Assembly: GCF_013085255.1 (NCBI RefSeq)
Contig: NZ_JABFCX010000002.1
Location: 1,662,716-1,726,715, forward strand
Reading direction: 5' to 3'
Length of the DNA stretch: 64,000 nucleotides
Origin: Parvularcula mediterranea
Lineage (GTDB): Bacteria > Pseudomonadota > Alphaproteobacteria > Caulobacterales > Parvularculaceae
The stretch's first letter is position 1. Each line of letters begins with the position of its first letter. The notes beneath the pieces were generated by a model. It ran no database searches. It was not told the origin of the DNA and saw only the letters and a list, made by a program, of their open reading frames with translations. The position numbers and the translations under genes are program-made. Shown here piece by piece: positions 17,687-26,337 of the stretch.

Positions 17687-18487
17687 TCAGCGGTTCGTAC
17701 TCTCAAAAATCTTGTCAGCGCTCGCAGCGACAAAGCCCTGATAGAGCCCGCCTGCAGGCATCTCGAACCGTTTTGCGAACTCGTAGAAGCAGCTCGGCAG
17801 CTCGTGTTCGCCATCTTCGAAGCTGACGGTGACCTTGGTGGCCATGGTCGAGCATTGCTCGAGGTAGACCTCCGGCGAGCCTTTCACGAGGCCGCCTGAG
17901 CGGTTCATCGGGTAGCCTGCATCTTCGATAAACGAAGCCAGCTCTTCGAGGTTCTTAAAGCCCTCGAGCGCGTTGACGAAGACGGTGAAGTGGTTGGCGC
18001 AGAAGCCGAAGGCCGAGAACCACGCCGCGTACTCGCTCTCCTCATAGAGGCGCTCATAGGTCGCAAAGTCCGACTTCCAGCAGCGCCCGGAGTTCAGCAT
18101 CAGAGGATCGGAGAGCTGCTCTTCCGTCATCTGATCGATGATGTGTTCCATCGCCTGTCGGACGTCGTCGGAGCATTCTTCGAGCAGCAGCTCGGAGATG
18201 AAGACCTTCGGCCGCGTCTCGTCCTCGTGGGCGTAGTAGCGCGCGAACAGTTTCTTTTGTTCGAAACGATACTCGTCCTTCGCCTCGTAGCCGAGGGAGA
18301 GGAACGGCGCGGCGATCTTGTCGATGCCGAGCCTGTGGTCGTTCAGCGTGCGGAAGGCGACGTGGTCATTGATGACCGTCTCGCCGCGACCCTCGAAAAG
18401 CTGCCTGATGGCATCAGCCTGCGGGGTGAGGGCGGCATAACGCTGCCAGAGCTGGCCGAACAGGCTGTCGAGGGTCAGGTCCGTCAT
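17687..18487 (-). CDS. DUF1338 protein, probable 2-oxoadipate dioxygenase/decarboxylase (HglS type)
   Basis: The 266-residue protein belongs to DUF1338. Characterised members (HglS/YdcJ type) are Fe(II)-dependent VOC-fold enzymes that convert 2-oxoadipate to 2-hydroxyglutarate in D-lysine catabolism. The conserved N-terminal metal-ligand segment NDHVAFRTLNDHRLG, the stretch FARYYAHEDETRPKVFISEL, and the later CANHFTVFVNAL are all present. It overlaps yidC by four bases (ATGA), an unusual partner for a catabolic enzyme. No other lysine genes are nearby, so the substrate is an inference from family. Confidence 0.85.
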   Translation of the reverse strand: MTDLTLDSLFGQLWQRYAALTPQADAIRQLFEGRGETVINDHVAFRTLNDHRLGIDKIAAPFLSLGYEAKDEYRFEQKKLFARYYAHEDETRPKVFISELLLEECSDDVRQAMEHIIDQMTEEQLSDPLMLNSGRCWKSDFATYERLYEESEYAAWFSAFGFCANHFTVFVNALEGFKNLEELASFIEDAGYPMNRSGGLVKGSPEVYLEQCSTMATKVTVSFEDGEHELPSCFYEFAKRFEMPAGGLYQGFVAASADKIFESTNR

Positions 18488-20259
18488 TCCGCCGGTTTCT
18501 CCGCATCAGGCTTCTTGCCGAAGGTCTGCTTGATGTTGCCGATGATATCCACGTCGGCACCGGCCCGCTTCATGATGAAGTACTGCTGCACCACGCCGAG
18601 GAACGTGTTCCAGAACCAGTAGAGGACGAGGCCCGCGGCGAACGGCGCGAAGATGAAGATGAAGATCAGCGGCAGAAGGCCGAAGACCTGCGCCTGGATC
18701 GGGTCCGTGGGCGGAGGATTGAGCTTGGTCTGCACCCACATGGCCGCGCCCATCAGGAGCGGCAGGATGCCGATGCCGAGGAACGCGCCGACCACCGGGA
18801 TCATCGTCGGGTCGTAGGGGAGAAGGCCGAAAAGGTTGAACAGGTTCGTCGGGTCCTGCTCCGCAAGGTCGCGGATATAGAGGAAGCCTTCGTGACGGAT
18901 CTCGATCGTCGTGAAGAGCACCTTATACAGGGCAAAGAAGATCGGCATCTGGAGAAGCACCGGCAGACAGCCCGCGGCCGGGTTGATCTTGTGCTTCTTG
19001 TAGAGCGCCATCATCTCCTGCTGCTGCTTCATCTTGTCGTCGCCGTAGCGCTCGCGGATCCGCGTCATCTCCGGCGCGACCTTCCGCATACCCGCCATTG
19101 AGCGGTAGCTGGCGTTGGCGAGGGGGAAGAGCAGAGCCTTCACGACAAGGGTGAGAAGCAGGATCGCGACGCCGTAATTGCCCGTCAGCTCCGCGAAGAA
19201 ATGCATGGTGTGGAAGATCGGGCGTGTCAGGAAGAACAGCATCCCCCAGTCCACGGCCTTGTCGAAGTCCGAGATGCCGAGGCCATCCTCATAGCCGCGC
19301 AGGGTCTCGACGACCTTGGCGCCTGCGAACATGCGCGAGGTGACGGTGGCTTCCTGGCCGGGTTCAAGGAAGAAGCCGTCGAGTTGGTAGCTGGCGCGGT
19401 AGAGCGGCGTGCGGGTGCCCTGAACGCGAGTTAGCTTGAGGTCGAAGTCCTGGTCCTGGGGAGGAATCGCAGCAGCCAGCCAGTACTTGTCCGTGATGCC
19501 AGCCCAGCCGCCAGTGCCGGCCTCGTCAATCGTGTTCTTGGACTTGTCGAGCTTCTTGTACTTCTTCGAGAAGAGCTGGCCGTCGACGACACCCAGAGGG
19601 CCTTCGAACAGGATCATGAAGTTCTTGAGGTCGTCGGGCAGGTTCTTCTGCGCGGCAAAGCCGTAGGGCAGGAGCGCTGCACGGCCTGAGCCCTGGTTGA
19701 TGACCTTGTGCTCCGCCGTGAACATGAACTCTTCATCGACGGTGATGGTCATCTCGTGGCGGACCTCGCCGTCCTGACGGCTGAGGGTGACAGGGGTCGC
19801 TGGCGTCAGGCGAGCACCCTCAGGAGCGGTCCACACCGCCTGGTCGTCGCTCTGGCCGTCGACGATGACGCCGTTCCTGATGAAGGTCGCGGTCTCGGTG
19901 GAGCGGGGGCTCAGAACGTTGACCAGCGGCGCGTCGTCTTCCGGCGTGATGCGGTAGTTCTTCAGCGAGATGTCGTCGAGCGTCGCGCCAAGCAGATTGA
20001 GCGAGCCAATCATGGTCGGCGTCTCGATCGCCACACGGCCCGGCGCCTGCTTCAGCGCCTCGATCCTCGTGAGGGTAGCATCGACCGTCGGCACGGAGAG
20101 ATCAGCGGTCAGCGAGGGCCCTGCGGCCTCTGCCGCTTCAATGCCTGCTTCCCGCTTCGCGGCCTCGAGAGCCTCGCGCTGCGGTCCGGCAATGAGCACA
20201 TCCCAGCCGAGGAGAATGATGAATGCCAGCCCGATGGCGACGACGAAATTGCGGTCCAT
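18484..20259 (-). CDS. yidC: Membrane protein insertase YidC
   Basis: The 591-residue inner-membrane insertase folds and inserts membrane proteins alone or with SecYEG. An N-terminal transmembrane helix (RNFVVAIGLAFIILLGWDVL) is followed by the large periplasmic beta domain (about residues 60-330) typical of Gram-negative YidC. The conserved 60KD core has GNYGVAILLLTLVVKALLFP, then MAGMRKVAPEMTRIRERYGD and PVLLQMPIFFALYKVL. The ATG at 20259 starts the first helix; an upstream in-frame start at 20301 adds a non-conserved leader. It is the third gene of the rpmH-rnpA-yidC cluster. Confidence 0.97.
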   Translation of the reverse strand: MDRNFVVAIGLAFIILLGWDVLIAGPQREALEAAKREAGIEAAEAAGPSLTADLSVPTVDATLTRIEALKQAPGRVAIETPTMIGSLNLLGATLDDISLKNYRITPEDDAPLVNVLSPRSTETATFIRNGVIVDGQSDDQAVWTAPEGARLTPATPVTLSRQDGEVRHEMTITVDEEFMFTAEHKVINQGSGRAALLPYGFAAQKNLPDDLKNFMILFEGPLGVVDGQLFSKKYKKLDKSKNTIDEAGTGGWAGITDKYWLAAAIPPQDQDFDLKLTRVQGTRTPLYRASYQLDGFFLEPGQEATVTSRMFAGAKVVETLRGYEDGLGISDFDKAVDWGMLFFLTRPIFHTMHFFAELTGNYGVAILLLTLVVKALLFPLANASYRSMAGMRKVAPEMTRIRERYGDDKMKQQQEMMALYKKHKINPAAGCLPVLLQMPIFFALYKVLFTTIEIRHEGFLYIRDLAEQDPTNLFNLFGLLPYDPTMIPVVGAFLGIGILPLLMGAAMWVQTKLNPPPTDPIQAQVFGLLPLIFIFIFAPFAAGLVLYWFWNTFLGVVQQYFIMKRAGADVDIIGNIKQTFGKKPDAEKPAE

Positions 20260-20310
20260 GAAACGCTCTTTCCAGTGCGGGGCCCTGCTGACGCCCGCCA
20301 AATACGTAAG

Positions 20311-20332
20311 AAGGCCGCGGGGGCGCGGCCTT
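20311..20332 (-). terminator. Perfect hairpin between rnpA and yidC
   Basis: AAGGCCGCG and CGCGGCCTT form a perfect nine-base-pair stem with a four-base loop. It includes the last bases of the rnpA stop codon and lies about 50 bases before the yidC start. There is no T-run after it on the minus strand, so it is more likely an attenuator or RNA-processing/stability element that lowers yidC read-through than a full terminator. Confidence 0.5.
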
Positions 20333-20801
20333 AACCTTCGCGTGCGTCTAGGAGCGCGCCGCGAAGCTCGTCAAGCAAGTCGGGGAAGTCTCTGGTCGCC
20401 GCCTTGCCTCTCGCAAGGATCACGTAGTCATGACCCGGCTGCGCTTCGAGAGGAAAAATGTCCCGAACGGCAGCCCGGAGGCGTCTTTTGATGCGGTTTC
20501 GCTGAACAGCGCCGCCGAGCTTCTTCGTAACCGTCAGGCCCACGCGTGCGAAAGGCAGGTCATTGGAGAGGACCTGCAACGTGAAACTTGGACGGGAGAA
20601 GCGACGGCCTTTGCGCGCCCTGATGAAATCAGGACGCTTTCGGAGCGTGTCGACTTTTACGCGGACAGGCTCTTGCGGCCCTTGGAGCGGCGGTTGGCCA
20701 GGACTTTGCGGCCACCAACGGTGGCTTTGCGTGCAAAATAGCCGTGACGGCGTTTGCGCTTCAGATTGGAAGGTTGGAACGTGCGTTTCATCGGTGACCA
20801 C
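20331..20801 (-). CDS. rnpA: Ribonuclease P protein component, frame encloses rpmH
   Basis: The protein subunit of RNase P, which helps the catalytic RNA mature tRNA 5' ends, is recognised by [18 protein letters not shown]. The family core [20 protein letters not shown] follows, then LRAAVRDIF. The conserved body begins immediately after the rpmH stop. Yet the preceding in-frame codons contain no ATG, GTG or TTG until a GTG at 20801 (a TTG also exists at 20819), ten bases upstream of the rpmH start. If GTG-20801 is used, rnpA is 156 residues and contains rpmH entirely in another frame. The alternative is a non-standard start near DTLRK. Coordinates here assume the GTG. Confidence 0.85.
   Translation of the reverse strand: MVTDETHVPTFQSEAQTPSRLFCTQSHRWWPQSPGQPPLQGPQEPVRVKVDTLRKRPDFIRARKGRRFSRPSFTLQVLSNDLPFARVGLTVTKKLGGAVQRNRIKRRLRAAVRDIFPLEAQPGHDYVILARGKAATRDFPDLLDELRGALLDAREG
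20657..20791 (-). CDS. rpmH: 50S ribosomal protein L34
   Basis: This 44-residue, very basic protein is L34: [20 protein letters not shown] followed by [20 protein letters not shown]. It is complete and canonical. The ATG at 20791 has a GGTGG about nine bases upstream. The stop is at 20657, immediately before the conserved part of RnpA. It lies wholly inside the longer rnpA reading frame, out of phase with it. Confidence 0.97.
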   Translation of the reverse strand: MKRTFQPSNLKRKRRHGYFARKATVGGRKVLANRRSKGRKSLSA

Positions 20802-20826
20802 CGGTCTAAGGTCTGACAAGTCGCGC

Positions 20827-20856
20827 CCAATACTCGGAAACCCCCTGCGAGGTCAA
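20827..20856 (-). promoter_or_regulatory. Putative sigma-70 promoter for rpmH-rnpA-yidC
   Basis: On the minus strand, TTGACC (20856-20851) and TATTGG (20832-20827) are separated by 18 bases. They lie about 36 bases upstream of the rpmH ATG. Position and -35 match are good and the -10 is only fair. The divergent flavin reductase gene starts 36 bases beyond the -35 hexamer. Confidence 0.45.
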
Positions 20857-20891
20857 CGGACTTCGCCCATGAATTTCTAGTGGAGACCACA

Positions 20892-22385
20892 ATGGCAGAT
20901 GCGAGCGGAACGAGCGCCGAACCCATGACCCTTGATGATGCAAAATCCAAGGCGACAAAGACCCTGAAAGTCGATGTCTGCGTGATTGGCGCTGGCTCCG
21001 GCGGCCTGACGGCTGCTGGAGGTGCAGGCGGTCTTGGGCGCAAGACGGTGCTTCTCGAAGCGAACAAGATGGGCGGCGACTGCCTCAACTATGGCTGTGT
21101 TCCGTCAAAGACGCTGATTGCTTCGGCCAAGGCTGCCCATGCCATGCGCGATGCTTCACGATTCGGAATCACGCCGGTCGAGCCTGACGTCCACTTTCTC
21201 GAAGTGATCGACCGGGTCCAGAAGACGATCGCTGATCTCGCCCATCACGACTCAGAAGAGCGGATGAAGGAGGAGTTTGGCGTCGACACCATCCGCGAGC
21301 GCGGCCGATTCGTCGGGCCGCGTCAGGTGCTGGCCGGCGACACGCTGATCGAAGCGAAGCATTTCGTCATCGCGACAGGCTCCTCGCCCTTCGTGCCGCC
21401 TATTGAGGGTCTCGCGGAGACGGACTTCATCACCAACGAGAAGGTCTTCGAGCAGACCTTCCAGCCAAAGCACCTGATCGTCTTGGGCGGTGGTCCCATC
21501 GGCTCCGAGATGGCGCAGGCCCACAGGCTTCTTGGCTCGAAGGTCACCATCATCGAGATGGGCCAGATCATGGGCAAGGATGATCCCGAACTCGCGGAAG
21601 TCGTGCGCAAGCGCTTCATCGCTGACGGCATCGACCTGCGCGAAGGCCATAAGGCCATGAAGGTTCGCCAGGACGGCGACCTCTTCACCGTTACTGTCGA
21701 GACGCCTTCGGGCGAAGAGCTCGCCATCTCCGGCGACCAGCTCCTCGTCGCGGTCGGCCGCAAGGCGAATGTCGATGGCCTCGGCCTCGAGCAGGCGGGC
21801 GTCGAGTACACCCCTCGCGGGATCAAGGTGGATGACAAGCTCCGCACCACGAACAGCCGTATCTATGCCATCGGCGATGTCACCGGCGGGCTGCAGTTCA
21901 CCCACGTCGCGGGCTATCAGGGCCGCCTCGCGCTCAAGAACATCCTGCTCAAGAACATGGGCGGGAAGAACAACACCGACATCGTCCCGTGGGTCACCTA
22001 TACCGAGCCAGAGCTGGCGCATGTCGGCCTGACTCAAGCCCAGCTCAAGGAACGCGGCATTGACTTTGAAGTCGTCCGCGCTCCCTATCACGACAATGAC
22101 AGGGCCAACGCCGAGGGCGAGACCGAGGGCATCGTCAAGGTGCTCGTTGGCAAGGATGGAAAGATCTGGGGGGCTGACATGGTGGGACTGCACGCAGGCG
22201 AAGTCGTCCAGCAATATGCCCTCGCCGTCGCCAATGGCCTCAAGATGGATGCCTTCGACAAGATGATCTCTCCGTACCCGACGCTTGGCGAAATCTCCAA
22301 GGCGGCCTCGGACGAGTGGAGCTTCAAGAAGACCTTCACCGCCTTCAACAAGGCCGCGATCAAGCTGCTGGGAGCTTTTGACTGA
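20892..22385 (+). CDS. FAD-dependent pyridine nucleotide-disulfide oxidoreductase (MerA-like, no metal-binding domain)
   Basis: The 497-residue group I flavin disulfide reductase resembles mercuric reductase and dihydrolipoamide dehydrogenase. It has FAD GxGxxG in [16 protein letters not shown] and the redox pair in [21 protein letters not shown](P) site is in [20 protein letters not shown], the second FAD motif is [17 protein letters not shown], and the dimerisation domain ends in [12 protein letters not shown]. It lacks the N-terminal HMA domain and the C-terminal vicinal cysteines of true MerA. The histidine-glutamate of lipoamide dehydrogenase is changed to Tyr-Pro, so the physiological substrate is unknown. 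The ATG at 20892 follows GGAGA; a GTG at 20880 is possible. It overlaps the next gene by one base. Confidence 0.9.
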   Translation: MADASGTSAEPMTLDDAKSKATKTLKVDVCVIGAGSGGLTAAGGAGGLGRKTVLLEANKMGGDCLNYGCVPSKTLIASAKAAHAMRDASRFGITPVEPDVHFLEVIDRVQKTIADLAHHDSEERMKEEFGVDTIRERGRFVGPRQVLAGDTLIEAKHFVIATGSSPFVPPIEGLAETDFITNEKVFEQTFQPKHLIVLGGGPIGSEMAQAHRLLGSKVTIIEMGQIMGKDDPELAEVVRKRFIADGIDLREGHKAMKVRQDGDLFTVTVETPSGEELAISGDQLLVAVGRKANVDGLGLEQAGVEYTPRGIKVDDKLRTTNSRIYAIGDVTGGLQFTHVAGYQGRLALKNILLKNMGGKNNTDIVPWVTYTEPELAHVGLTQAQLKERGIDFEVVRAPYHDNDRANAEGETEGIVKVLVGKDGKIWGADMVGLHAGEVVQQYALAVANGLKMDAFDKMISPYPTLGEISKAASDEWSFKKTFTAFNKAAIKLLGAFD

Positions 22386-23011
22386 TGACCGACCGCGCAG
22401 AGCTCTACAAGGAAGCTGTGAAAGCTCTGCGCCATGATGCGCGCAACCTGCTGAACGCCGTCGTCATCATGCAGGAGCATGCTGAGAAGCTGGACGATCC
22501 CAAAAGCAAGCAGTTTGCTGACTATCTCGACGACAAGGTGCGGGCGATGGTGCGGCTCGGCGAGCGGGCTGACATCATCGCGGGCATCGCCTCGACAGAA
22601 AACACCGTACACGACCTTTATGTGCTGGTCGGCACCGTCGTGGACCAGCTTGAAGCCGAAGAGGGGCAGGTTACTGTCCAGCTTGGAGCGTCCGAGGCGA
22701 CCTGCGATGGCGCGCTGACCTGCCTTGCCCTCGAGGAAGTGCTGGTCAACGCCGTGCAGACAGGGTCGAGGGTGACGGTCAGTTTCGATCACGATGCCGG
22801 AGCCCTGACGGTTGCTGACCAAGGGCCCGGCGTACCGGGCGCTGCCCTGCCGAAGCTGTTCGAACCCTATCGCGGCGCGAAGCGTCCGGGCGGTTCAAGT
22901 CTTGGGCTTCCCATGGCAAGGCTCGCCATGCGGGCACAGTCGGGTGAGCTCGATCTGTCTACGGACAAGGATACCGGAACGACCGTCAGGCTCGTCCTGC
23001 CGAACGCCTAG
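22385..23011 (+). CDS. Sensorless histidine kinase-like ATPase
   Basis: The 208-residue protein has a dimerisation/phosphoacceptor-like helix with an H-box ALRHDARNLLNAVVIM near residue 16. It then has a compact HATPase_c domain: N-box LEEVLVNAVQ, G1 box VADQGPGVPG and G2 box GSSLGLPMARL. There is no sensor or transmembrane part, so it is cytoplasmic and could be a kinase, a phosphotransferase or an anti-sigma-type ATPase. Its start overlaps the stop of the disulfide reductase by one base (TGATG), which strongly suggests coupled translation and perhaps a redox input. No receiver gene is adjacent; a lone receiver lies at 56596. Confidence 0.82.
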   Translation: MTDRAELYKEAVKALRHDARNLLNAVVIMQEHAEKLDDPKSKQFADYLDDKVRAMVRLGERADIIAGIASTENTVHDLYVLVGTVVDQLEAEEGQVTVQLGASEATCDGALTCLALEEVLVNAVQTGSRVTVSFDHDAGALTVADQGPGVPGAALPKLFEPYRGAKRPGGSSLGLPMARLAMRAQSGELDLSTDKDTGTTVRLVLPNA

Positions 23012-23937
23012 GCGGGCGTCAGGTCAGCTGGCCAGCGGCGGTGGAACCAGAGCCATTGCTCAGGCCGCGCAAGGATGAACTCGCCGAGAATATCGTTCAC
23101 TTCGCGGGTCAGGTCCTCGACCGACCGATCGCCCGGTTCGATCGGATCATGCACGGTAATTGCGAACCGAGCGCCTGGCAGCCTGACCAGCTGAAGCGGC
23201 ACAATCGGAATGTTGTGCTTCTTCGCAAGCCGCGCAGGCGCAGGAGCCGTCATGGCGGGATGGCCGAGCAGCGGAACCTCGATCCCGTCGTTCAGCTTCT
23301 GGTCCGTCACCATGGTGAGCGACAAACCGCTCTTCAGTGCAGAGAGCAGTTCGCGGCCGCCGCGCTTACCCTTGGGGATTTGGTAGCGGGTCATGGCTTT
23401 CGCCCTGACCTGGATGATGTGTCTGTCCACCAGCGCATTATTCGGTGCACGGTAGACCGCGGCGAACTTGACGCCCTCACGCCTGATGACAGCGCCAAGG
23501 ACTTCCCAGTTGGCGAAGTGCCCACTGACGAAGATCGCCTGCTTGCCTTCCTCCGCATAGGCGCGGAGGCCCTCGACATTCTCGACGGTCACGCGCTCGG
23601 CCATGTTCTCGAGATGGGCATACTCGGCCATCGTCCGGCCGATATTGTCCCAGGCATCCCGCAGGATTGCCGAACGCTCTGCAGCGGTCATGTCGGGGTA
23701 GATCAGCCTGAGGTTCGCTTCACCGCGATGGTGGACCGAACGGAGGAGGGGCCCAAGGGTCCGCACCAGCTTGCCTGCAAAGCCTGATGCGCGCTCGACC
23801 GACATCGAGCCCATGACTTTGAGGAACGCGAAGAAGAGGGCTGCCTCGATCCGGCGCCTCAGGGTCAGCGGCTTGTTGGTGCGAGGCTCAGGAAGCTTCG
23901 CATCCGCATCCCAGACATCTAGTGTCGTGTCACTCAT
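23008..23937 (-). CDS. lpxL: Lipid A biosynthesis acyltransferase (LpxL/HtrB family)
   Basis: The 309-residue protein is a late lipid A acyltransferase that adds a secondary acyl chain to the Kdo2-lipid IVA precursor at the inner membrane. The HX4E catalytic motif is in FVSGHFANWEV, and an acceptor/CoA region follows: AVYRAPNNALVDRHI, then MVTDQKLNDGIEVPLLGHPA. A hydrophobic helix lies near residues 33-50. The ATG at 23937 overlaps the lpxK stop by four bases, giving a contiguous waaA-lpxK-lpxL operon. LpxM-type paralogs cannot be excluded. Confidence 0.93.
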   Translation of the reverse strand: MSDTTLDVWDADAKLPEPRTNKPLTLRRRIEAALFFAFLKVMGSMSVERASGFAGKLVRTLGPLLRSVHHRGEANLRLIYPDMTAAERSAILRDAWDNIGRTMAEYAHLENMAERVTVENVEGLRAYAEEGKQAIFVSGHFANWEVLGAVIRREGVKFAAVYRAPNNALVDRHIIQVRAKAMTRYQIPKGKRGGRELLSALKSGLSLTMVTDQKLNDGIEVPLLGHPAMTAPAPARLAKKHNIPIVPLQLVRLPGARFAITVHDPIEPGDRSVEDLTREVNDILGEFILARPEQWLWFHRRWPADLTPA

Positions 23938-24914
23938 TCCGCGTTCTCGACAAGGCTCAACAGTGCCTCTTCCTCGGCAATCCTCATGCCGCCGGGGATG
24001 GGTGTGATGCCATCTCTCCTCTCCGGAGGGAAGCGGACATAATCCTTCTCCGTCGTTACAAGGGTCGCTCCTGCTTCGATGGCGTCCGCCTTCAAGGCGT
24101 CGATCTCGTCGCTCGAGAAAGGATGGTGGTCTGGAAAAGCCTTGAAAGACAGAATCTTGCCACCACTCTCTTTGAGAGAGCGTTCGAACCGTTCCGGCCT
24201 GCCTATGCCGCAAAAAGCGTGGAGGGGGGCGTCCGGGATGGACGATTGTTCAACCTCGAACCATGCACGGAAGACGGGTTTTCCGTCTGCAAGAGCGCAA
24301 ATTCTGTCCGGAACCTGCGTCTCTGGACCCGGGAGGACAGCCACCAATGCCCCTGCGCGGGATGCGGCAGCCTCCGGTCTTTCCCGCAAGGGGCCGGCTG
24401 GGAAGACCTCGTCATTGCCGAACAGCGTGGCTGCGTCGACGAGCATCAGGGACAGGCTCTTCTGAAGGCTTGGGTTCTGGAAGCCGTCATCCATCAGGAT
24501 CATGGACGCGCCTGCTTCCTTGGCAGCTTTCGCGCCCATTGGTCTGTCGCGGCTGACCCAGACTGGAAGGGTCCTTGCGAGGAGCAGGGGCTCGTCACCG
24601 ACATGCGCGGCGTCGTCCTCGGGCCTGACGCAGTAGGGGCCCTTCTCCTTGCCGCCATAACCGCGGGTCAGGATGTGCGGGGCATGCCCCCGCGCCTGCA
24701 GAGCCTCTCCCAGCGCACGGACGAAGGGCGTCTTGCCGACCCCGCCTACGGTCGCGTTGCCGATGCAGATGACGGGGATGCCGGCCCTTGCTCCCGGCTT
24801 CTTGAGCCTGCGCTGGGTCTCCCAGTGGTAGATGGCACCGAGCGGCGAGAGCAGCTTCGCGGCGAGCGAAGTCCCCTCCGCCTGCCACCAGAAGCTGGGG
24901 CCTTCGAGGTGCAT
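23934..24914 (-). CDS. lpxK: Tetraacyldisaccharide 4'-kinase
   Basis: The 326-residue kinase phosphorylates the 4' position of the lipid A disaccharide. The N-terminal membrane-binding helix is in FWWQAEGTSLAAKLLSPLGA. The Walker A site is GNATVGGVGKTPFVRALGEAL, in two parts around residues 48-68. DPDD-like acidic motifs include LILMDDGFQNPSL, and GIGRPERFERSLKESGG follows. The ATG at 24914 overlaps the waaA stop by one base (TGATG), so the genes are coupled. An upstream in-frame start at 25001 lies within waaA and is not needed. Confidence 0.95.
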   Translation of the reverse strand: MHLEGPSFWWQAEGTSLAAKLLSPLGAIYHWETQRRLKKPGARAGIPVICIGNATVGGVGKTPFVRALGEALQARGHAPHILTRGYGGKEKGPYCVRPEDDAAHVGDEPLLLARTLPVWVSRDRPMGAKAAKEAGASMILMDDGFQNPSLQKSLSLMLVDAATLFGNDEVFPAGPLRERPEAAASRAGALVAVLPGPETQVPDRICALADGKPVFRAWFEVEQSSIPDAPLHAFCGIGRPERFERSLKESGGKILSFKAFPDHHPFSSDEIDALKADAIEAGATLVTTEKDYVRFPPERRDGITPIPGGMRIAEEEALLSLVENAE

Positions 24915-26212
24915 CAGGCGGCGATGCCGCCTTTTTCGAGGACCGGCTCGAGCGCTTCGACAAGAGCCTCCAGAACAGTCCGCGCGCTGGCTTCCGCCCA
25001 TGTCGCGGCCTGGTCGGCCATGGTCTTGCGGGTCATCTCATCGGTCAGGAGCCTGGTCAGGCTGGCCGCGAGATCACGCTCATTGCGAACGAGCGCTGCT
25101 GAGCCGGACCGGCGCATGTCCTCGTAGGTGTCCGCGAAGTTGAAGACTTCCGGCCCATGAAGGATCGCGCAGCCGAGCCTTGCAGGTTCGAGCGGGTTAT
25201 GCCCGCCAATGGCTGGGAAGCTACCGCCGACGAAGGCAATGTCCGAAAGGGAGTAGAAGGTCCCAAGCTCACCGAGCGTGTCCGCGAGATAGACCTGCGT
25301 ATCGGGCCCGATCCCTTCGCCGTCCGACCTGCGCGCAACAGGGAAGCCGTGGTCATGGCAGATCTCAACGATCTCATCGCCGCGGGCAGGGTGCCTTGGC
25401 GCGAGGAACAGGACGGTGTCCGGCAGCTCTGCAAGGATCTGGCGGTGCGCGGAGAGAACTTGGATCTCCTCGGTCTCGTGGGTCGATGCAGCCAGCCAGC
25501 GCGGGCGGCCATCGAGCCAGCCTTCGAGCTGGCCGAGCGCTTCAAGCGGAGCGGGCAGCTTATCCGCCGCGAGCTTCAGGTTGCCCAGCGTTCCGACGTG
25601 ACGCTCGCTGAGGCCCTCGAAGCGCTCTGCGTTCTCAGCGTTCTGGGCGATGATGATGTCGAAGACCGAGAGCAGCTCGCGCGCGGCTTTCTTCCGGCCC
25701 TGCCAGCTCTCGTAGGTGCGGGGGGACATGCGCCCATTGATGAGCGCAGCCGGAATCTTCCTCTTCGCAACTTCGCCGAGCATGACAGGCCAAAGCTCGG
25801 ATTCAACAAAGAAAGCTGCATCTGGCTTCCAGTGATCAAGGAAGGCTCTGACGAAGTGCGGCTGGTCGATCGGGATGTAGTGGTGGACAGCCTTTGGAGG
25901 CAGGCGGTCAGCCATCAGCGCGGCCGACGTCACGGTCCCTGTCGTCACGAGGAACCGCAGCTCCGGATGAACCTCCGACAGGCGGTCCACCAGCGGCAGG
26001 ATCGAAAGGCTCTCACCCACCGACGCGCCGTGCATCCAGAGAAGCTTGCCCTCAGGACGCGGCAGCGAGGCGATGCCGCGGCGTTCGGACAGGCGCGAAG
26101 GGTCTTCCTTCCCGGCCCGCAGGCGGCGCTCCAGCGCATAATTGGCCACCGGACGAAGCAGCTTCGTCGCGGCCCTGTACGTTCTGAGCGACCAGGCCTT
26201 CGGCGTGGGCAT
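24914..26212 (-). CDS. waaA: 3-deoxy-D-manno-octulosonic-acid (Kdo) transferase
   Basis: The 432-residue GT30 glycosyltransferase attaches Kdo to lipid IVA. Recognisable parts are an N-terminal hydrophobic anchor region and LLWMHGASVGESLSILPLVD. The fixed-Glu motif is in FFVESELWPVMLGE, and the C-terminal segments are GSFPAIGGHNPLEPA and CAILHGPEVFNF. It heads the waaA-lpxK-lpxL operon. Its start is divergent from the exporter gene at 26338 with about 125 bases between, so the lipid A assembly and export genes share a control region. Confidence 0.95.
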   Translation of the reverse strand: MPTPKAWSLRTYRAATKLLRPVANYALERRLRAGKEDPSRLSERRGIASLPRPEGKLLWMHGASVGESLSILPLVDRLSEVHPELRFLVTTGTVTSAALMADRLPPKAVHHYIPIDQPHFVRAFLDHWKPDAAFFVESELWPVMLGEVAKRKIPAALINGRMSPRTYESWQGRKKAARELLSVFDIIIAQNAENAERFEGLSERHVGTLGNLKLAADKLPAPLEALGQLEGWLDGRPRWLAASTHETEEIQVLSAHRQILAELPDTVLFLAPRHPARGDEIVEICHDHGFPVARRSDGEGIGPDTQVYLADTLGELGTFYSLSDIAFVGGSFPAIGGHNPLEPARLGCAILHGPEVFNFADTYEDMRRSGSAALVRNERDLAASLTRLLTDEMTRKTMADQAATWAEASARTVLEALVEALEPVLEKGGIAA

Positions 26213-26337
26213 TATGGGAGACCTCCTGAGTGGTCCTCGCCTATGCCACTGCCCGCGGGAAAAAGCACGCTGCGGTGCACGCTTTTCGCAAAATTCTGGC
26301 GCTGGACCCGGCGGGCGGTCATTGCCAAAGGTGGCTG

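Noticed and set aside
20892..22385. Annotation of the flavin enzyme as mercuric reductase
   Set aside because: It lacks the N-terminal HMA domain and the C-terminal cysteine pair, and no merR/merT genes are nearby.
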